DNA of 56,431 bases. Origin: Desulfohalobiaceae bacterium S24 (GTDB lineage Bacteria > Desulfobacterota > Desulfovibrionia > Desulfovibrionales > Desulfothermaceae). A program made the translations under genes and the position numbers. Positions within the stretch are counted from its first letter, which is position 1. Every line of letters begins with the position of its first letter. This document shows positions 25,005 to 32,843 of the stretch, piece by piece. Location: assembly GCA_011389765.1 (NCBI GenBank), contig JAABTT010000015.1, forward strand, positions 1-56,431. Direction: 5' to 3'. The notes under the pieces were generated by a model. It saw nothing but the letters and a program-made list of their open reading frames with translations, searched no databases and was not told the origin of the DNA.

Positions 25005-27710
25005 TTAAAAACCAGGGAGCTTGAATTTCATGGTCACTTCCCCGGTTTGTTGGTCCAGGGTTAGCAGGCGCTCCTGATCGTCTCCCGGCGTCAGTTTTTG
25101 TCCGGTGGCCATTTCCAGAAGGCCGCTGATGAACGACATCCCGGTGTTCAGGACCTCTTCCATTTTTTCCGGGGTCTGCGACGGTCCGCCTGCAGCCTGT
25201 TCCCCGGCTGCAGGCTGGGCTTCGCGCAGGGATGTCCCAGGGGCCTGCTCCTCCATGTGCGGAAAATCGCTTTCTTCGGCGGCGACATCCAGGTCCGGGC
25301 TTTCTTCCTGGAGGGCCCGGGGGTTCAAGTAGTGCGGGGTGTCGTCCGGGATTTCCTCGCCGGGTCTCTGTTCAAAGCCGGGCGCCTCTTCTGCTTCCTG
25401 TCCCATCATGGCCCGGAGGCGATTGAGCATTTCATTGCGTTTTTCTCTGGAGAACTCCACCACATCAGCCGTGCCGTCAAACACCCCTTGAAACAGTTCG
25501 GTCTTCAAGTGAATTCCGGCCAGGATCTTTTCCTCAATGCTGTCCTTGCTCACGAGATTGATGACGTTGACGGTTTTGCTGCTCTGGCCGATGCGGTTCA
25601 CCCGACCGATGCGCTGGTTCATTCGGGCCGGATTCCAGGGGAGTTCAAAGTTGATTACACAGTCGGCTGCCTGCAGATTCAGCCCCGTGCCCCCGGAATC
25701 AGTGGACAGAAAGACCTTGCACTCCGGATTGTTGGAAAATTCGTCGATCAGGGCCTGCCGTTTGTGTACCGGAATTTTGCCGCTCAATTCCACAAAAGGA
25801 ATGCCGGCCCGGGACAGTTGCTTCCCGATCAGAAAGGTCATGGTGGTCCATTCGCTGAAGATGACGACTTTGCGCCGGTTTTGCAGGACCATCTCCTCCA
25901 GGATGTTTTCCAGTTCCTGCAGCTTTGGGGAATGATTGGTCTGCCGGTCGATGAGGAAGGAGGAATCGCAGACCCGGCGCATCTGCACCAAAAGCTCCTG
26001 GATGCGGCGAACGTCCATCGGGGTCAAAAATTTTTTGTTCAGAAGGGGGAGCAGGGACTGCAGAAAACCGTTGTGGATCTTGGCCTGTTCATGGGTCAGG
26101 TCCAGGTAGTAGGTGTTGACCAGTTCTTCGGGCAGGTCGGAGAGGACCTCTTCCTTCCGCCTGCGGATAACGATGGATTTGAGCTTTTCATGCAGGCTCT
26201 CAAGATTGCGATAGCCGATGATCTTGTCCTTTTTGTCCCGGCTGAGCATGAAGTGCTCGGCGGCGAAGCGCCACAAGGGGGCGAGCATTTCAGGATCCAG
26301 GAACTGGACAATGGAGTAGACGTCTTCGAGTTTGTTTTCCAGGGGGGTGCCGGTCAAGACCAGGGCGTGTTTTCTGGAGATGCTTTTGACCGCGTCTGCG
26401 GTTTTCGTGGCGAAATTTTTAATGCGCTGGGCCTCATCCAGGATGATCAGGTCGGGCTTGAAGCGGGAAAGGATGGTCACGTCCCTGAGCACGGCCTCAT
26501 AATTGGTGATTTTAAAAAAAGCGGGGTCCTGTTCATAGGTCTCCCGCCTCTGCTTGGGGCTGCCGGCCACGACCACAGCCTGTTCCGAGGTGAATTTATC
26601 AATTTCCCTTTTCCACTGTTCCTTGAGGGAAGCCAGGGTGATCACCAGGACCTTGCTGAAACCCAGGAGCTCTTTTTTCAACAAGGACAGGGCAATGGCC
26701 TGGAGGGTTTTCCCCAGTCCCATTTCATCGCCGATCAGGGCTGCTTTTTTATAGAGGCCGAAGCGGACTCCTTCCAGCTGATAGGGATAGAGTTCGGTCT
26801 TGAGGGATGGAAGCGGAGGCAGCTCCCGGCTTTCCAGCTCCCGGACCTCCAGTTCCAGAAATCGCGACTCCACCCGGCGCAGGGTCTCCTCTGAAACACG
26901 GACCCGTTTCTCCTCCTGGATCGTGTGGAGCAGAGCGGGGAAGGCCTGCAGATCCTCGGAATGAAACAGTCCGTCTTCTCCAAAAAAAGTCTTCAGGGTT
27001 TGCAGCAGGGCATCATCCTTGGATTCGGATGTTTCATAAAAGAGTCTGGGCCTTTTGGCTGCAGAATCCCAAAAGATGTCCACAAAGGGAAATTGTTCCG
27101 AGGCGATTCGTGTTTTGAAATCTTTGCGCTTTTTGATGTGCTCCGTGAGGTGCAGGATATGCTTGCAGGTATTCAGGCAGTTGGAGTTGAAGTCCGGGCA
27201 GGTGCAATGCCCCTGTCCCTGTTCCGGATCGTGGAGTGTGACCACGTATTGGCGGCCTTTGTCTGTTTCCAGAAGATGCTCGCCCTTGTACATCTCCCCC
27301 AGGGTGATCCTGAAGTCTTCCTGGCGGGCCCTGTATTTCCGGTCCTCCAGGGCCTTCTGCCGAATCTCTTCAGGGCTTAAGAAACGTTCAGCCGGGCCTT
27401 CTTGTTGGGGAGGCTCCGCTTTCCAGCCTTCCATCCTGTCCAGGGCGTCCAGCATGACCGCCACAACATGCTTGCAGCCCCGGCCCGGATAGGGGCAGTC
27501 ACAACTGTATTCAAGGGCATCAGACCCCACGCTGATTCGGGTGACGTAATCCCCGTAGTTTCCGTCCACGTCATACACAAAGCGGTACTGCTCAAGGTCG
27601 GCATCTTGGCACATATAGGAACCGTATTCATAAATTTTCCGGCCCCTGGAAAAAATAATCTCTGAATCCGCCACCTGGGCGCGGATGTGCTCCTGGTCAA
27701 AAGCAAACAT
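25005..27710 (-). CDS. SWIM zinc-finger SNF2-family helicase
   Basis: A 901-residue ATP-dependent DNA or nucleoprotein remodeller. The N-terminus has two SWIM-like CxC...CxH fingers: C70, C72, C79, H81 and C169, C171, C182, H184. A SNF2 helicase core follows with Walker A 'GDEMGLGKTLQA' near residue 325, 'LIILDEAQRIKN', 'VLTGTPLENKLED', 'STDSGGTGLNLQAAD' and motif VI 'QRIGRVNRIGQ'. The last 150 residues are acidic and low in complexity, then end in a strand-rich tail. It is the first gene of a minus-strand run ending with TgpA and is divergent from the Sm-like gene. No endonuclease domain was seen. Confidence 0.9.
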   Translation of the reverse strand: MFAFDQEHIRAQVADSEIIFSRGRKIYEYGSYMCQDADLEQYRFVYDVDGNYGDYVTRISVGSDALEYSCDCPYPGRGCKHVVAVMLDALDRMEGWKAEPPQQEGPAERFLSPEEIRQKALEDRKYRARQEDFRITLGEMYKGEHLLETDKGRQYVVTLHDPEQGQGHCTCPDFNSNCLNTCKHILHLTEHIKKRKDFKTRIASEQFPFVDIFWDSAAKRPRLFYETSESKDDALLQTLKTFFGEDGLFHSEDLQAFPALLHTIQEEKRVRVSEETLRRVESRFLELEVRELESRELPPLPSLKTELYPYQLEGVRFGLYKKAALIGDEMGLGKTLQAIALSLLKKELLGFSKVLVITLASLKEQWKREIDKFTSEQAVVVAGSPKQRRETYEQDPAFFKITNYEAVLRDVTILSRFKPDLIILDEAQRIKNFATKTADAVKSISRKHALVLTGTPLENKLEDVYSIVQFLDPEMLAPLWRFAAEHFMLSRDKKDKIIGYRNLESLHEKLKSIVIRRRKEEVLSDLPEELVNTYYLDLTHEQAKIHNGFLQSLLPLLNKKFLTPMDVRRIQELLVQMRRVCDSSFLIDRQTNHSPKLQELENILEEMVLQNRRKVVIFSEWTTMTFLIGKQLSRAGIPFVELSGKIPVHKRQALIDEFSNNPECKVFLSTDSGGTGLNLQAADCVINFELPWNPARMNQRIGRVNRIGQSSKTVNVINLVSKDSIEEKILAGIHLKTELFQGVFDGTADVVEFSREKRNEMLNRLRAMMGQEAEEAPGFEQRPGEEIPDDTPHYLNPRALQEESPDLDVAAEESDFPHMEEQAPGTSLREAQPAAGEQAAGGPSQTPEKMEEVLNTGMSFISGLLEMATGQKLTPGDDQERLLTLDQQTGEVTMKFKLPGF

Positions 27711-27831
27711 GAAGGGTTTTCTCCAGGAAGTAGATTAGTGAAAAAGAACTCCGATCAGCGAAGGTCTGTGTATCAAAAATTCATCCCTTTGTCGAATTGA
27801 CCGGAGGGAGTATTTGGAGTAAAGGGATTGT

Positions 27832-28425
27832 ATGAAACATCTCAAAGGATTGAAAGAATATCTTGCAGCCTGTTACGAAGAGGCGATCCTGGAAGAGGCC
27901 CGAACCTCAGGGAAGGAATGGGTCTTTCACCTGCACGGCGATCGGATTGTCAGAAGCGCATTCTTTCAAAACGAGCGATACGAACTGATCTTTGAAAATC
28001 CGGGACAGGATCCGGAAACCGTGCACAAGACCGAACTCAAGTTCTTCTATCCGGCGGAGCACGAAGCAGCGGTGCAAAGCTCTGTTAAGGCGGATAAAAA
28101 GATGCGATCCAAAGGCCTGGGGCCCTATTACTACACCAAGGACCGATTTTTTGTGAAGAACAAGTCCCTGTTTCCTCTGATGCTGGACCGGGAGGTGGTG
28201 TTTGTGACCCTTCTGGAAGGCGAAATCCTGCGGGGCATCATCAGCGGCTTCAACCGCTATGAGATCAGTCTGCATCTTAAAGGGGGAACCCCGGTGACCA
28301 TCCTCAGACACGCCCTGGCGGCCCTGCGGAACAAAAAGGGGCGTTCCTTTTTAAAAATAGACCAGGAGCGTACCCGGGACTGGAAGAAGAGCGTCTATTA
28401 CCAGGAAGCACCCCAGGCTTGTTGA
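27832..28425 (+). CDS. Protein with two Hfq/Sm-like segments
   Basis: A 197-residue soluble protein. Residues about 119-166 read like Hfq: 'DREVVFVTLLEGEILRGII' then 'SGFNRYEISLHLKGG' and 'VTILRHALAAL', which parallels the Hfq pattern NG-x-x-L-x-G-x-I-x-x-F-[DN] and the closing K-H-A segment (here R159-H160-A161). Residues 29-74 show the same pattern more weakly: 'VFHLHGDRIVRSAFFQNERY' and 'VHKTELKFFYP'. So I read it as two Sm-like folds in one chain. The comparison is by eye from memory of Hfq. It is divergent from the SNF2 helicase and 9 bases upstream of the thiF-like gene. Confidence 0.7.
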   Translation: MKHLKGLKEYLAACYEEAILEEARTSGKEWVFHLHGDRIVRSAFFQNERYELIFENPGQDPETVHKTELKFFYPAEHEAAVQSSVKADKKMRSKGLGPYYYTKDRFFVKNKSLFPLMLDREVVFVTLLEGEILRGIISGFNRYEISLHLKGGTPVTILRHALAALRNKKGRSFLKIDQERTRDWKKSVYYQEAPQAC

Positions 28426-28434
28426 GGCCAGGCA

Positions 28435-29247
28435 ATGACAAGCCCGCATCCAGGGCCAAAGTCCGTCAGGACCGTTGACACGGACTCGGACAAAGGGAAA
28501 ACGGACGGAAAGTCGATGCTCAGGCAGAAGGACCGGGAGCGGTATCAGCGGCAGATCGGATTGCCGGAAATCGGAGAGCAGGGACAAAAGCGGCTCGGCC
28601 GGTCCCGCGTCTTGCTGGCGGGTCTGGGTGGCTTGGGATCCGTACTTGCCGCCTCTCTGTGTGCCGCCGGAGTCGGTTTTCTGCGCATCGCGGACAGGGA
28701 TCGGGTGGAGCTGAGCAATTTGAACCGCCAGATTCTGCATTGGACAGCAGATATCGGACGTGAGAAAACGGTGTCCGCCGGGGAGAAGCTGGCGGCCTTC
28801 AACCCGGAGGTTGTTCTTGAACCCCGTCAGATCGCAATTGCCGAGGACACTGTCCAGGAACTCCTCCGGGACTGTCAGATCATTGTCGACGGGACCGACA
28901 ATCTGGAAAGCAGACGGGTTTTGAACCGGGCTTCGCTGAAAACCGGACTTCCCTTTATCCACGGTGGCATCAACGGGTTCAACGGGATGCTTTCCACGTT
29001 CATTCCGGGACGGACCCCCTGCTTTGAGTGTCTGTTTTCAGAGTTCGGGGGAGGCTCGGGTTGTCCGTCCGTCCTCGGAGCAACCGCCGGGATCGTCGGC
29101 TCCCTGCAGAGCCTGGAGGCGCTCAAGTATCTTTTGGGAATGCATGCTGAACTCTTGACCGGCAGACTGCTCATCGTCCAGGGCAGAAGCATGACCTTTC
29201 GAAAGATCAGGCTGGAGCCGAATCCCGCCTGCCCGGAGTGCGGGTGA
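28435..29247 (+). CDS. thiF: ThiF/MoeB-family E1-like adenylyltransferase
   Basis: The protein would adenylate the C-terminal glycine of a ThiS- or MoaD-like carrier. From the first ATG it has 270 residues; the first 27 are polar and not conserved, so ATG at 28516 (MLRQKDRERYQRQ) may be the true start. It has 'RYQRQIGLPEIG', nucleotide loop 'AGLGGLGSVLA', 'DRDRVELSNLNRQ', 'DGTDNLESR' and 'GCPSVLGATAGIVGS'. Zinc would bind the pairs in 'CFECLF' and C-terminal 'CPECG'. A ThiS-like gene follows after 84 bases, which favours a thiamine role over molybdopterin. Confidence 0.88.
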   Translation: MTSPHPGPKSVRTVDTDSDKGKTDGKSMLRQKDRERYQRQIGLPEIGEQGQKRLGRSRVLLAGLGGLGSVLAASLCAAGVGFLRIADRDRVELSNLNRQILHWTADIGREKTVSAGEKLAAFNPEVVLEPRQIAIAEDTVQELLRDCQIIVDGTDNLESRRVLNRASLKTGLPFIHGGINGFNGMLSTFIPGRTPCFECLFSEFGGGSGCPSVLGATAGIVGSLQSLEALKYLLGMHAELLTGRLLIVQGRSMTFRKIRLEPNPACPECG

Positions 29248-29331
29248 CCGAGGTCCGTGCAGTGCAGTCATAGAAGCCCGGAGCCCAACATCGAGATCCA
29301 CAGAGCGTGAAGCTCAGGAGAACTTCAGTGC

Positions 29332-29547
29332 ATGATGACTGCAACCATCCACATCACCTTGAACGGCTTTGAGGAAGCAGTGGTTTCAGAAGCTACCATC
29401 GCCTCCTTGATTCGGGATTTCAACGAGCAGGACAGTGATCTGATCGTGGAGCACAACGGCTGCTTCGTCTATCCGGCGGAATATGGGAAACGTGTTCTGC
29501 AGGACGGCGACAGACTCGAGTTCATCAATCCTAATTTCGGGGGCTGA
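29332..29547 (+). CDS. thiS: ThiS/MoaD-like sulfur carrier protein
   Basis: A 71-residue beta-grasp protein ending in Gly-Gly ('INPNFGG'), the tail that is adenylated and thiocarboxylated. Length and the 'LQDGDRLEF' segment before the tail match ThiS-type carriers. It begins with two Met codons; either could be the start. It lies between the thiF-like gene and a TPP riboswitch, so a role as the sulfur carrier for the thiazole of thiamine is likely, though ThiG and ThiH are not in this window. Confidence 0.85.
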   Translation: MMTATIHITLNGFEEAVVSEATIASLIRDFNEQDSDLIVEHNGCFVYPAEYGKRVLQDGDRLEFINPNFGG

Positions 29548-29607
29548 GAAAGTGCTGACTCGAACTTGACAAAGAATAAGAAGCCTCGTAGCCTTTTTGT
29601 AAGACAC

Positions 29608-29690
29608 GCTTTTCCGGGGTGGCGCACAGCCTGAGATGATACCCGTTGAACCTGATCCGGATAATGCCGGCGCAGGGAGATACGAGCAGA
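29608..29690 (+). promoter_or_regulatory. TPP riboswitch (THI element)
   Basis: The conserved thiamine pyrophosphate aptamer is clear: GGGGTGG, then CTGAGATGATACCC, TTGAACCTGATCCGGATAA, and TGCCGGCGCAGGGA. All the strongly conserved THI-box blocks are present in order. Binding of TPP would lower expression of thiM and the genes after it. Outer boundaries are approximate. Confidence 0.95.
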
Positions 29691-29712
29691 CCATCCAATT
29701 TGAGACAACCAG

Positions 29713-29739
29713 GCCGTTTCCCCGGAAACGGCTTTTTTT
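29713..29739 (+). terminator. Intrinsic terminator, likely riboswitch expression platform
   Basis: A perfect 9-bp stem GCCGTTTCC / GGAAACGGC is followed by seven T residues. It lies 23 bases after the aptamer and 20 bases before the thiM start, so TPP binding probably controls early termination here. Confidence 0.9.
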
Positions 29740-29759
29740 ATGGGACAAGGAGGATGCCC

Positions 29760-30566
29760 ATGTCCGGGTCGAGAACACAGGCCGGCGACAGGCTGGCCCG
29801 CATCAGGGAACAGACGCCCCTTGTGCACAGCATTACCAATTATGTAGTCATGAATTTCACGGCCAATGTTTTATTGGCCATGGGGGCTTCGCCGGTCATG
29901 GCCCACGCCGGAGAGGAGGTCGAGGAGATGACCTCCCTGGCCGGGGCCCTTGTTTTGAATATCGGGACCTTGAGTGCAGCCTGGATCGGCTCCATGCACA
30001 AGGCCGGGGAGAAAGCCGCGGAGTGCAAGATCCCGATCGTTCTGGATCCGGTCGGCTCCGGCGCCACGGCCTACCGGACGAAAACGGCCCGGGAGCTTTT
30101 AGAGCAGCGCCGGATTACGCTAATCCGGGGCAATGCTTCGGAAATTCTCTCCTTGCGCGGTGAAGATTCTCAGACAAAAGGGGTCGACAGCCTGCATTCG
30201 GTGGAGGAGGCAGTCGAAAGCGCGGAATTACTGGCCGGAGAACTGGGAGTTGCCCTGGCGATTACCGGTCCTGTTGACCTGGTGACCGACGGCCGGCGCA
30301 CGCTGCGAATCTTGAACGGCCATCCCTTGATGGGACGAATTACCGGGACCGGCTGCGCCGCAACCGTCATCAGCGCGGCTTTTCTGGCCCCGGACGCAGA
30401 GCCGGTGGAGGCGGCGGCTTCGGCTCTGGCCTTTTTCGGGCTGGCCGGGGAGCGGGCCGGGGAAAACGCTTCAGCCCCGGGGAGCTTTCAGGTGGCCCTC
30501 ATCGATGAACTCTACAGGATCACTCCGGAAGAACTGGCAGCCGGGGTCAGGATTGAAGAAGCTTAG
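29760..30566 (+). CDS. thiM: Hydroxyethylthiazole kinase
   Basis: ThiM phosphorylates hydroxyethylthiazole for thiamine salvage. The chosen ATG at 29760 (MSGSRTQ) has an AAGGAGG site at the proper distance; ATG at 29754 touches that site, and upstream starts would lie in the riboswitch. The 268-residue protein has 'PLVHSITNYVVMNFTAN', 'MAHAGEEVEEM', 'LDPVGSGATAYR', 'RGNASEI' and the ATP-site 'GTGCAATV'. It is the first gene under the riboswitch. Confidence 0.94.
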   Translation: MSGSRTQAGDRLARIREQTPLVHSITNYVVMNFTANVLLAMGASPVMAHAGEEVEEMTSLAGALVLNIGTLSAAWIGSMHKAGEKAAECKIPIVLDPVGSGATAYRTKTARELLEQRRITLIRGNASEILSLRGEDSQTKGVDSLHSVEEAVESAELLAGELGVALAITGPVDLVTDGRRTLRILNGHPLMGRITGTGCAATVISAAFLAPDAEPVEAAASALAFFGLAGERAGENASAPGSFQVALIDELYRITPEELAAGVRIEEA

Positions 30567-30660
30567 GGAACGGGGAGTGTGGAACGGGGAACGCGGAACG
30601 GGGAGTGCGGAACGGGGAATGCGGAACGGGGAGCGTGGAACGCGCAGGGCGGAAAGCAGG
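30566..30660. repeat. Short tandem repeat (GCGGAACGGGGAGT-type units)
   Basis: About six imperfect copies of a 14-base unit close to GCGGAACGGGGAGT lie directly after thiM. They are purine-rich on the plus strand and do not code. The array separates thiM from a thiE remnant and may mark where the local rearrangement happened. Confidence 0.8.
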
Positions 30661-30738
30661 ATGGATGAGGGAAACCGGAGACCCGGAGCAGGGAACGACG
30701 AACATGAAAGGCGGGAGAGGGAAGCGGCCAGGGGGCCA

Positions 30739-30846
30739 GTGGACTCTTCGCTCTATCTGGTCACGGATCGGAGCCTTGTCCCGGATCGATCCCTTGTGGA
30801 AATTCAGGAGGCTGGGAAGCACAGGGAGAAGTTCACATGGGGTTGA
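30739..30846 (+). pseudogene. thiE: Remnant of thiE (thiamine-phosphate synthase), 5' end only
   Basis: A frame starting with GTG at 30739, behind an AGGGGG site, reads VDSSLYLVTDRSLVPDRSLV and then loses all resemblance, stopping at 30846. The 'LYLVTDRSL' start followed by '.RSLVE' is the usual beginning of ThiE, which needs about 200 residues; only about 22 remain. The rest of the gene appears deleted and the remnant runs into the thiL start. The position between thiM and thiL is a common place for thiE. The identification is by motif memory. Confidence 0.65.
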
Positions 30847-31862
30847 AGGATATCGGCGAATTCGGATTCATCGACAGGATCAGTCCACAGTGCTGCATCA
30901 ACCGGGAGCGGGTGTACAAGGCTATCGGCGACGACGCCGCCGCCTTTTGGTCCGATCCAAAGCGTCTGACCCTGGTGACCACGGATCTGCTCGTGGAACG
31001 GGTCCATTTTCAGCGCAGCGCGGTCAGCGGCTTCGATCTCGGCTACAAGGCCCTGGCGGTCAATTTGAGTGACATCGCGGCCATGGGCGGAACCGCTCGG
31101 GAGGCCTTTGTGAGCATCGCGATTCCTGAAGACTGCGCCCTGGAGTATCTGGATGCCATCTACCTTGGGCTGCGGCATTTGGCCGGGGAATTCGGGGTGA
31201 ACATCCTGGGCGGGGACACTACCGCTTCACATCAGGATCTGATCATCAATATCGCTTTGACCGGTTCCGTGCCCGAAGCAGAGATCCTCTGCCGGGACGG
31301 GGCCCGGTCCGGTGACCTGATCTGCTCCACCGGGTGTCTGGGTGACAGCCGGGCCGGTCTGCATCTTATTCTGCACGGGATTTTACGGGATACACCGGAG
31401 TTGGAAAAATTGTATCAGGAGCATGTCCGGCCCAGACCGCATCTCCGGGAAGGGCGGTTTCTGGCCCGGCAGGGGGGAGTGAGCGCGGCCATTGACGTCA
31501 GCGACGGGCTGAGTTCGGATCTGCAGCATCTGATTGACTCCGGCCGGACCGGGGCCAGGCTCCAGGCGGACCAGCTGCCGGTCTCGCCGGAGCTGGAGTG
31601 GTTTGGGAGGCGGTTCGGCTGCGATCCAATCGAATTCGCCCTGGCCGGAGGCGAAGACTATGCCTTGCTCTTTACGCTTGGAGCCGACCGGGCAGAGCGC
31701 GTGCAAAAGGCCTATCAGCAGGAGTTTGGGCAAGGGTTTTCGATTTTCGGGGAGATCACCGAGAGCGGGGAGATGGAACTGGTGAGCCCTTCCGGGACCA
31801 GATCCCTGAGGCCTTCGGGCTGGAATCATTTTCAACTTCAAAAACAGCATGGATCGGAATAA
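30837..31862 (+). CDS. thiL: Thiamine-monophosphate kinase
   Basis: ThiL makes thiamine pyrophosphate from thiamine phosphate. The 341-residue protein has 'MGLKDIGEFGFIDRI', 'AIGDDAAAFW', 'TTDLLVERVHF', 'LAVNLSDIAAMGG', 'ILGGDTTAS' and 'AIDVSDGLSSDL', all matching the AIR-synthase-like fold with its metal-binding Asp residues. Its start overlaps the thiE remnant by 10 bases and its end overlaps thiD by 14. Confidence 0.94.
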   Translation: MGLKDIGEFGFIDRISPQCCINRERVYKAIGDDAAAFWSDPKRLTLVTTDLLVERVHFQRSAVSGFDLGYKALAVNLSDIAAMGGTAREAFVSIAIPEDCALEYLDAIYLGLRHLAGEFGVNILGGDTTASHQDLIINIALTGSVPEAEILCRDGARSGDLICSTGCLGDSRAGLHLILHGILRDTPELEKLYQEHVRPRPHLREGRFLARQGGVSAAIDVSDGLSSDLQHLIDSGRTGARLQADQLPVSPELEWFGRRFGCDPIEFALAGGEDYALLFTLGADRAERVQKAYQQEFGQGFSIFGEITESGEMELVSPSGTRSLRPSGWNHFQLQKQHGSE

Positions 31863-32685
31863 AATGGAACAAAAGGGAAAATTCCGATATTTTCGGGCCT
31901 TGAGCATTGCAGGTTCGGATAGCGGGGGCGGAGCCGGCATCCAGGCGGATCTCAAGACCTTTGCTGCACTGGGCTGTTACGGCATGTCGGTCATTACCGC
32001 TCTGACCGCCCAGAACAGCGTCGGGGTCCAGGACATCCATCCGGCGCCGCCGTCTTTTGTCCGGGAACAGCTGCACTCGGTGCTTTTGGATCTGGGGGCG
32101 GACGCGGTCAAAATCGGCATGCTCTTTTCAGCGGAATGCATCCGGACCGTGGCCGGCGTTCTCAAGGAGCAGGGCGTGCAGAGGATCGTTCTGGATCCGG
32201 TCATGGTGGCCCAGAGCGGGGACAAACTTCTAAGGGACGAGGCTGTCCAGGCCGTCAAGACCGAGCTCATGCCCCTGGCGGACCTTATAACCCCCAATCT
32301 GCCGGAAGCGGCAGTCCTCTTGGGCCGGCCGGTCGAAAGCCTGGATGACATGCAGGCCGCGGCCAGGGACCTGGCTGGCTTCGGCTGCCGGGCCGTGCTG
32401 CTCAAAGGCGGTCATCTCCAGGGAGATCAAAGCACGGATCTTTTGTACCTTGAAGACGAAGACCGCTTTGTGAGCTTGAGTGCGGCTTTTATCAGAACCA
32501 GCAACAACCATGGTACCGGCTGCACCCTGTCCTCAGCCGTGGCCGCCTGTCTGGCCCGGGGGATGGATCTTCATTCAGCTGTGAACCGGGCCAAGGACTA
32601 CATCAGCGGGGCCATCCGGGCCGGAGCCGAATACCGGCTGGGGCAGGGGCACGGGCCGGTGCATCATTTTTTTGAGCTCTGGTAA
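31849..32685 (+). CDS. thiD: Hydroxymethylpyrimidine / phosphomethylpyrimidine kinase
   Basis: ThiD phosphorylates HMP twice to HMP-PP. The 278-residue protein starts with 'ALSIAGSDSGGGAGIQAD', and has 'CYGMSVITALTAQNS', 'KIGMLFS', 'VLDPVMVAQSG', 'ITPNLPEA', 'LLKGGH' and 'NNHGTGCTLSSA'. It is a single ThiD domain with no fused ThiE or ThiN part, so it does not replace the lost ThiE. A hairpin terminator begins at its stop codon. Confidence 0.95.
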   Translation: MDRNKMEQKGKFRYFRALSIAGSDSGGGAGIQADLKTFAALGCYGMSVITALTAQNSVGVQDIHPAPPSFVREQLHSVLLDLGADAVKIGMLFSAECIRTVAGVLKEQGVQRIVLDPVMVAQSGDKLLRDEAVQAVKTELMPLADLITPNLPEAAVLLGRPVESLDDMQAAARDLAGFGCRAVLLKGGHLQGDQSTDLLYLEDEDRFVSLSAAFIRTSNNHGTGCTLSSAVAACLARGMDLHSAVNRAKDYISGAIRAGAEYRLGQGHGPVHHFFELW

Positions 32686-32719
32686 ATTCAGCATAAGAAT
32701 GCTGAATTTACATATTTTT
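32683..32719 (+). terminator. Intrinsic terminator after thiD
   Basis: A perfect 12-bp stem (TAAATTCAGCAT / ATGCTGAATTTA, loop AAGA) starts with the thiD stop codon, and a run of six T residues follows within four bases. It should end the riboswitch-controlled transcript, so the transporter genes after it probably have their own promoter. Confidence 0.8.
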
Positions 32720-32843
32720 TCAAAAAATTTATGGAATGTCCGTGTTTGCAGGTATACTGATCCAATGTTGGTTTCTGAATCAAAGACTGATTGTCCTTTG
32801 ATTTCAACGACAGAATCCTGAAAAAGGTAAGTTGGAGCAGTAT

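Noticed and set aside
25098..26894. A long plus-strand frame of 598 codons
   Set aside because: It lies fully antisense to the SNF2 helicase, has no known domain, and its composition matches the reverse frame of that gene.
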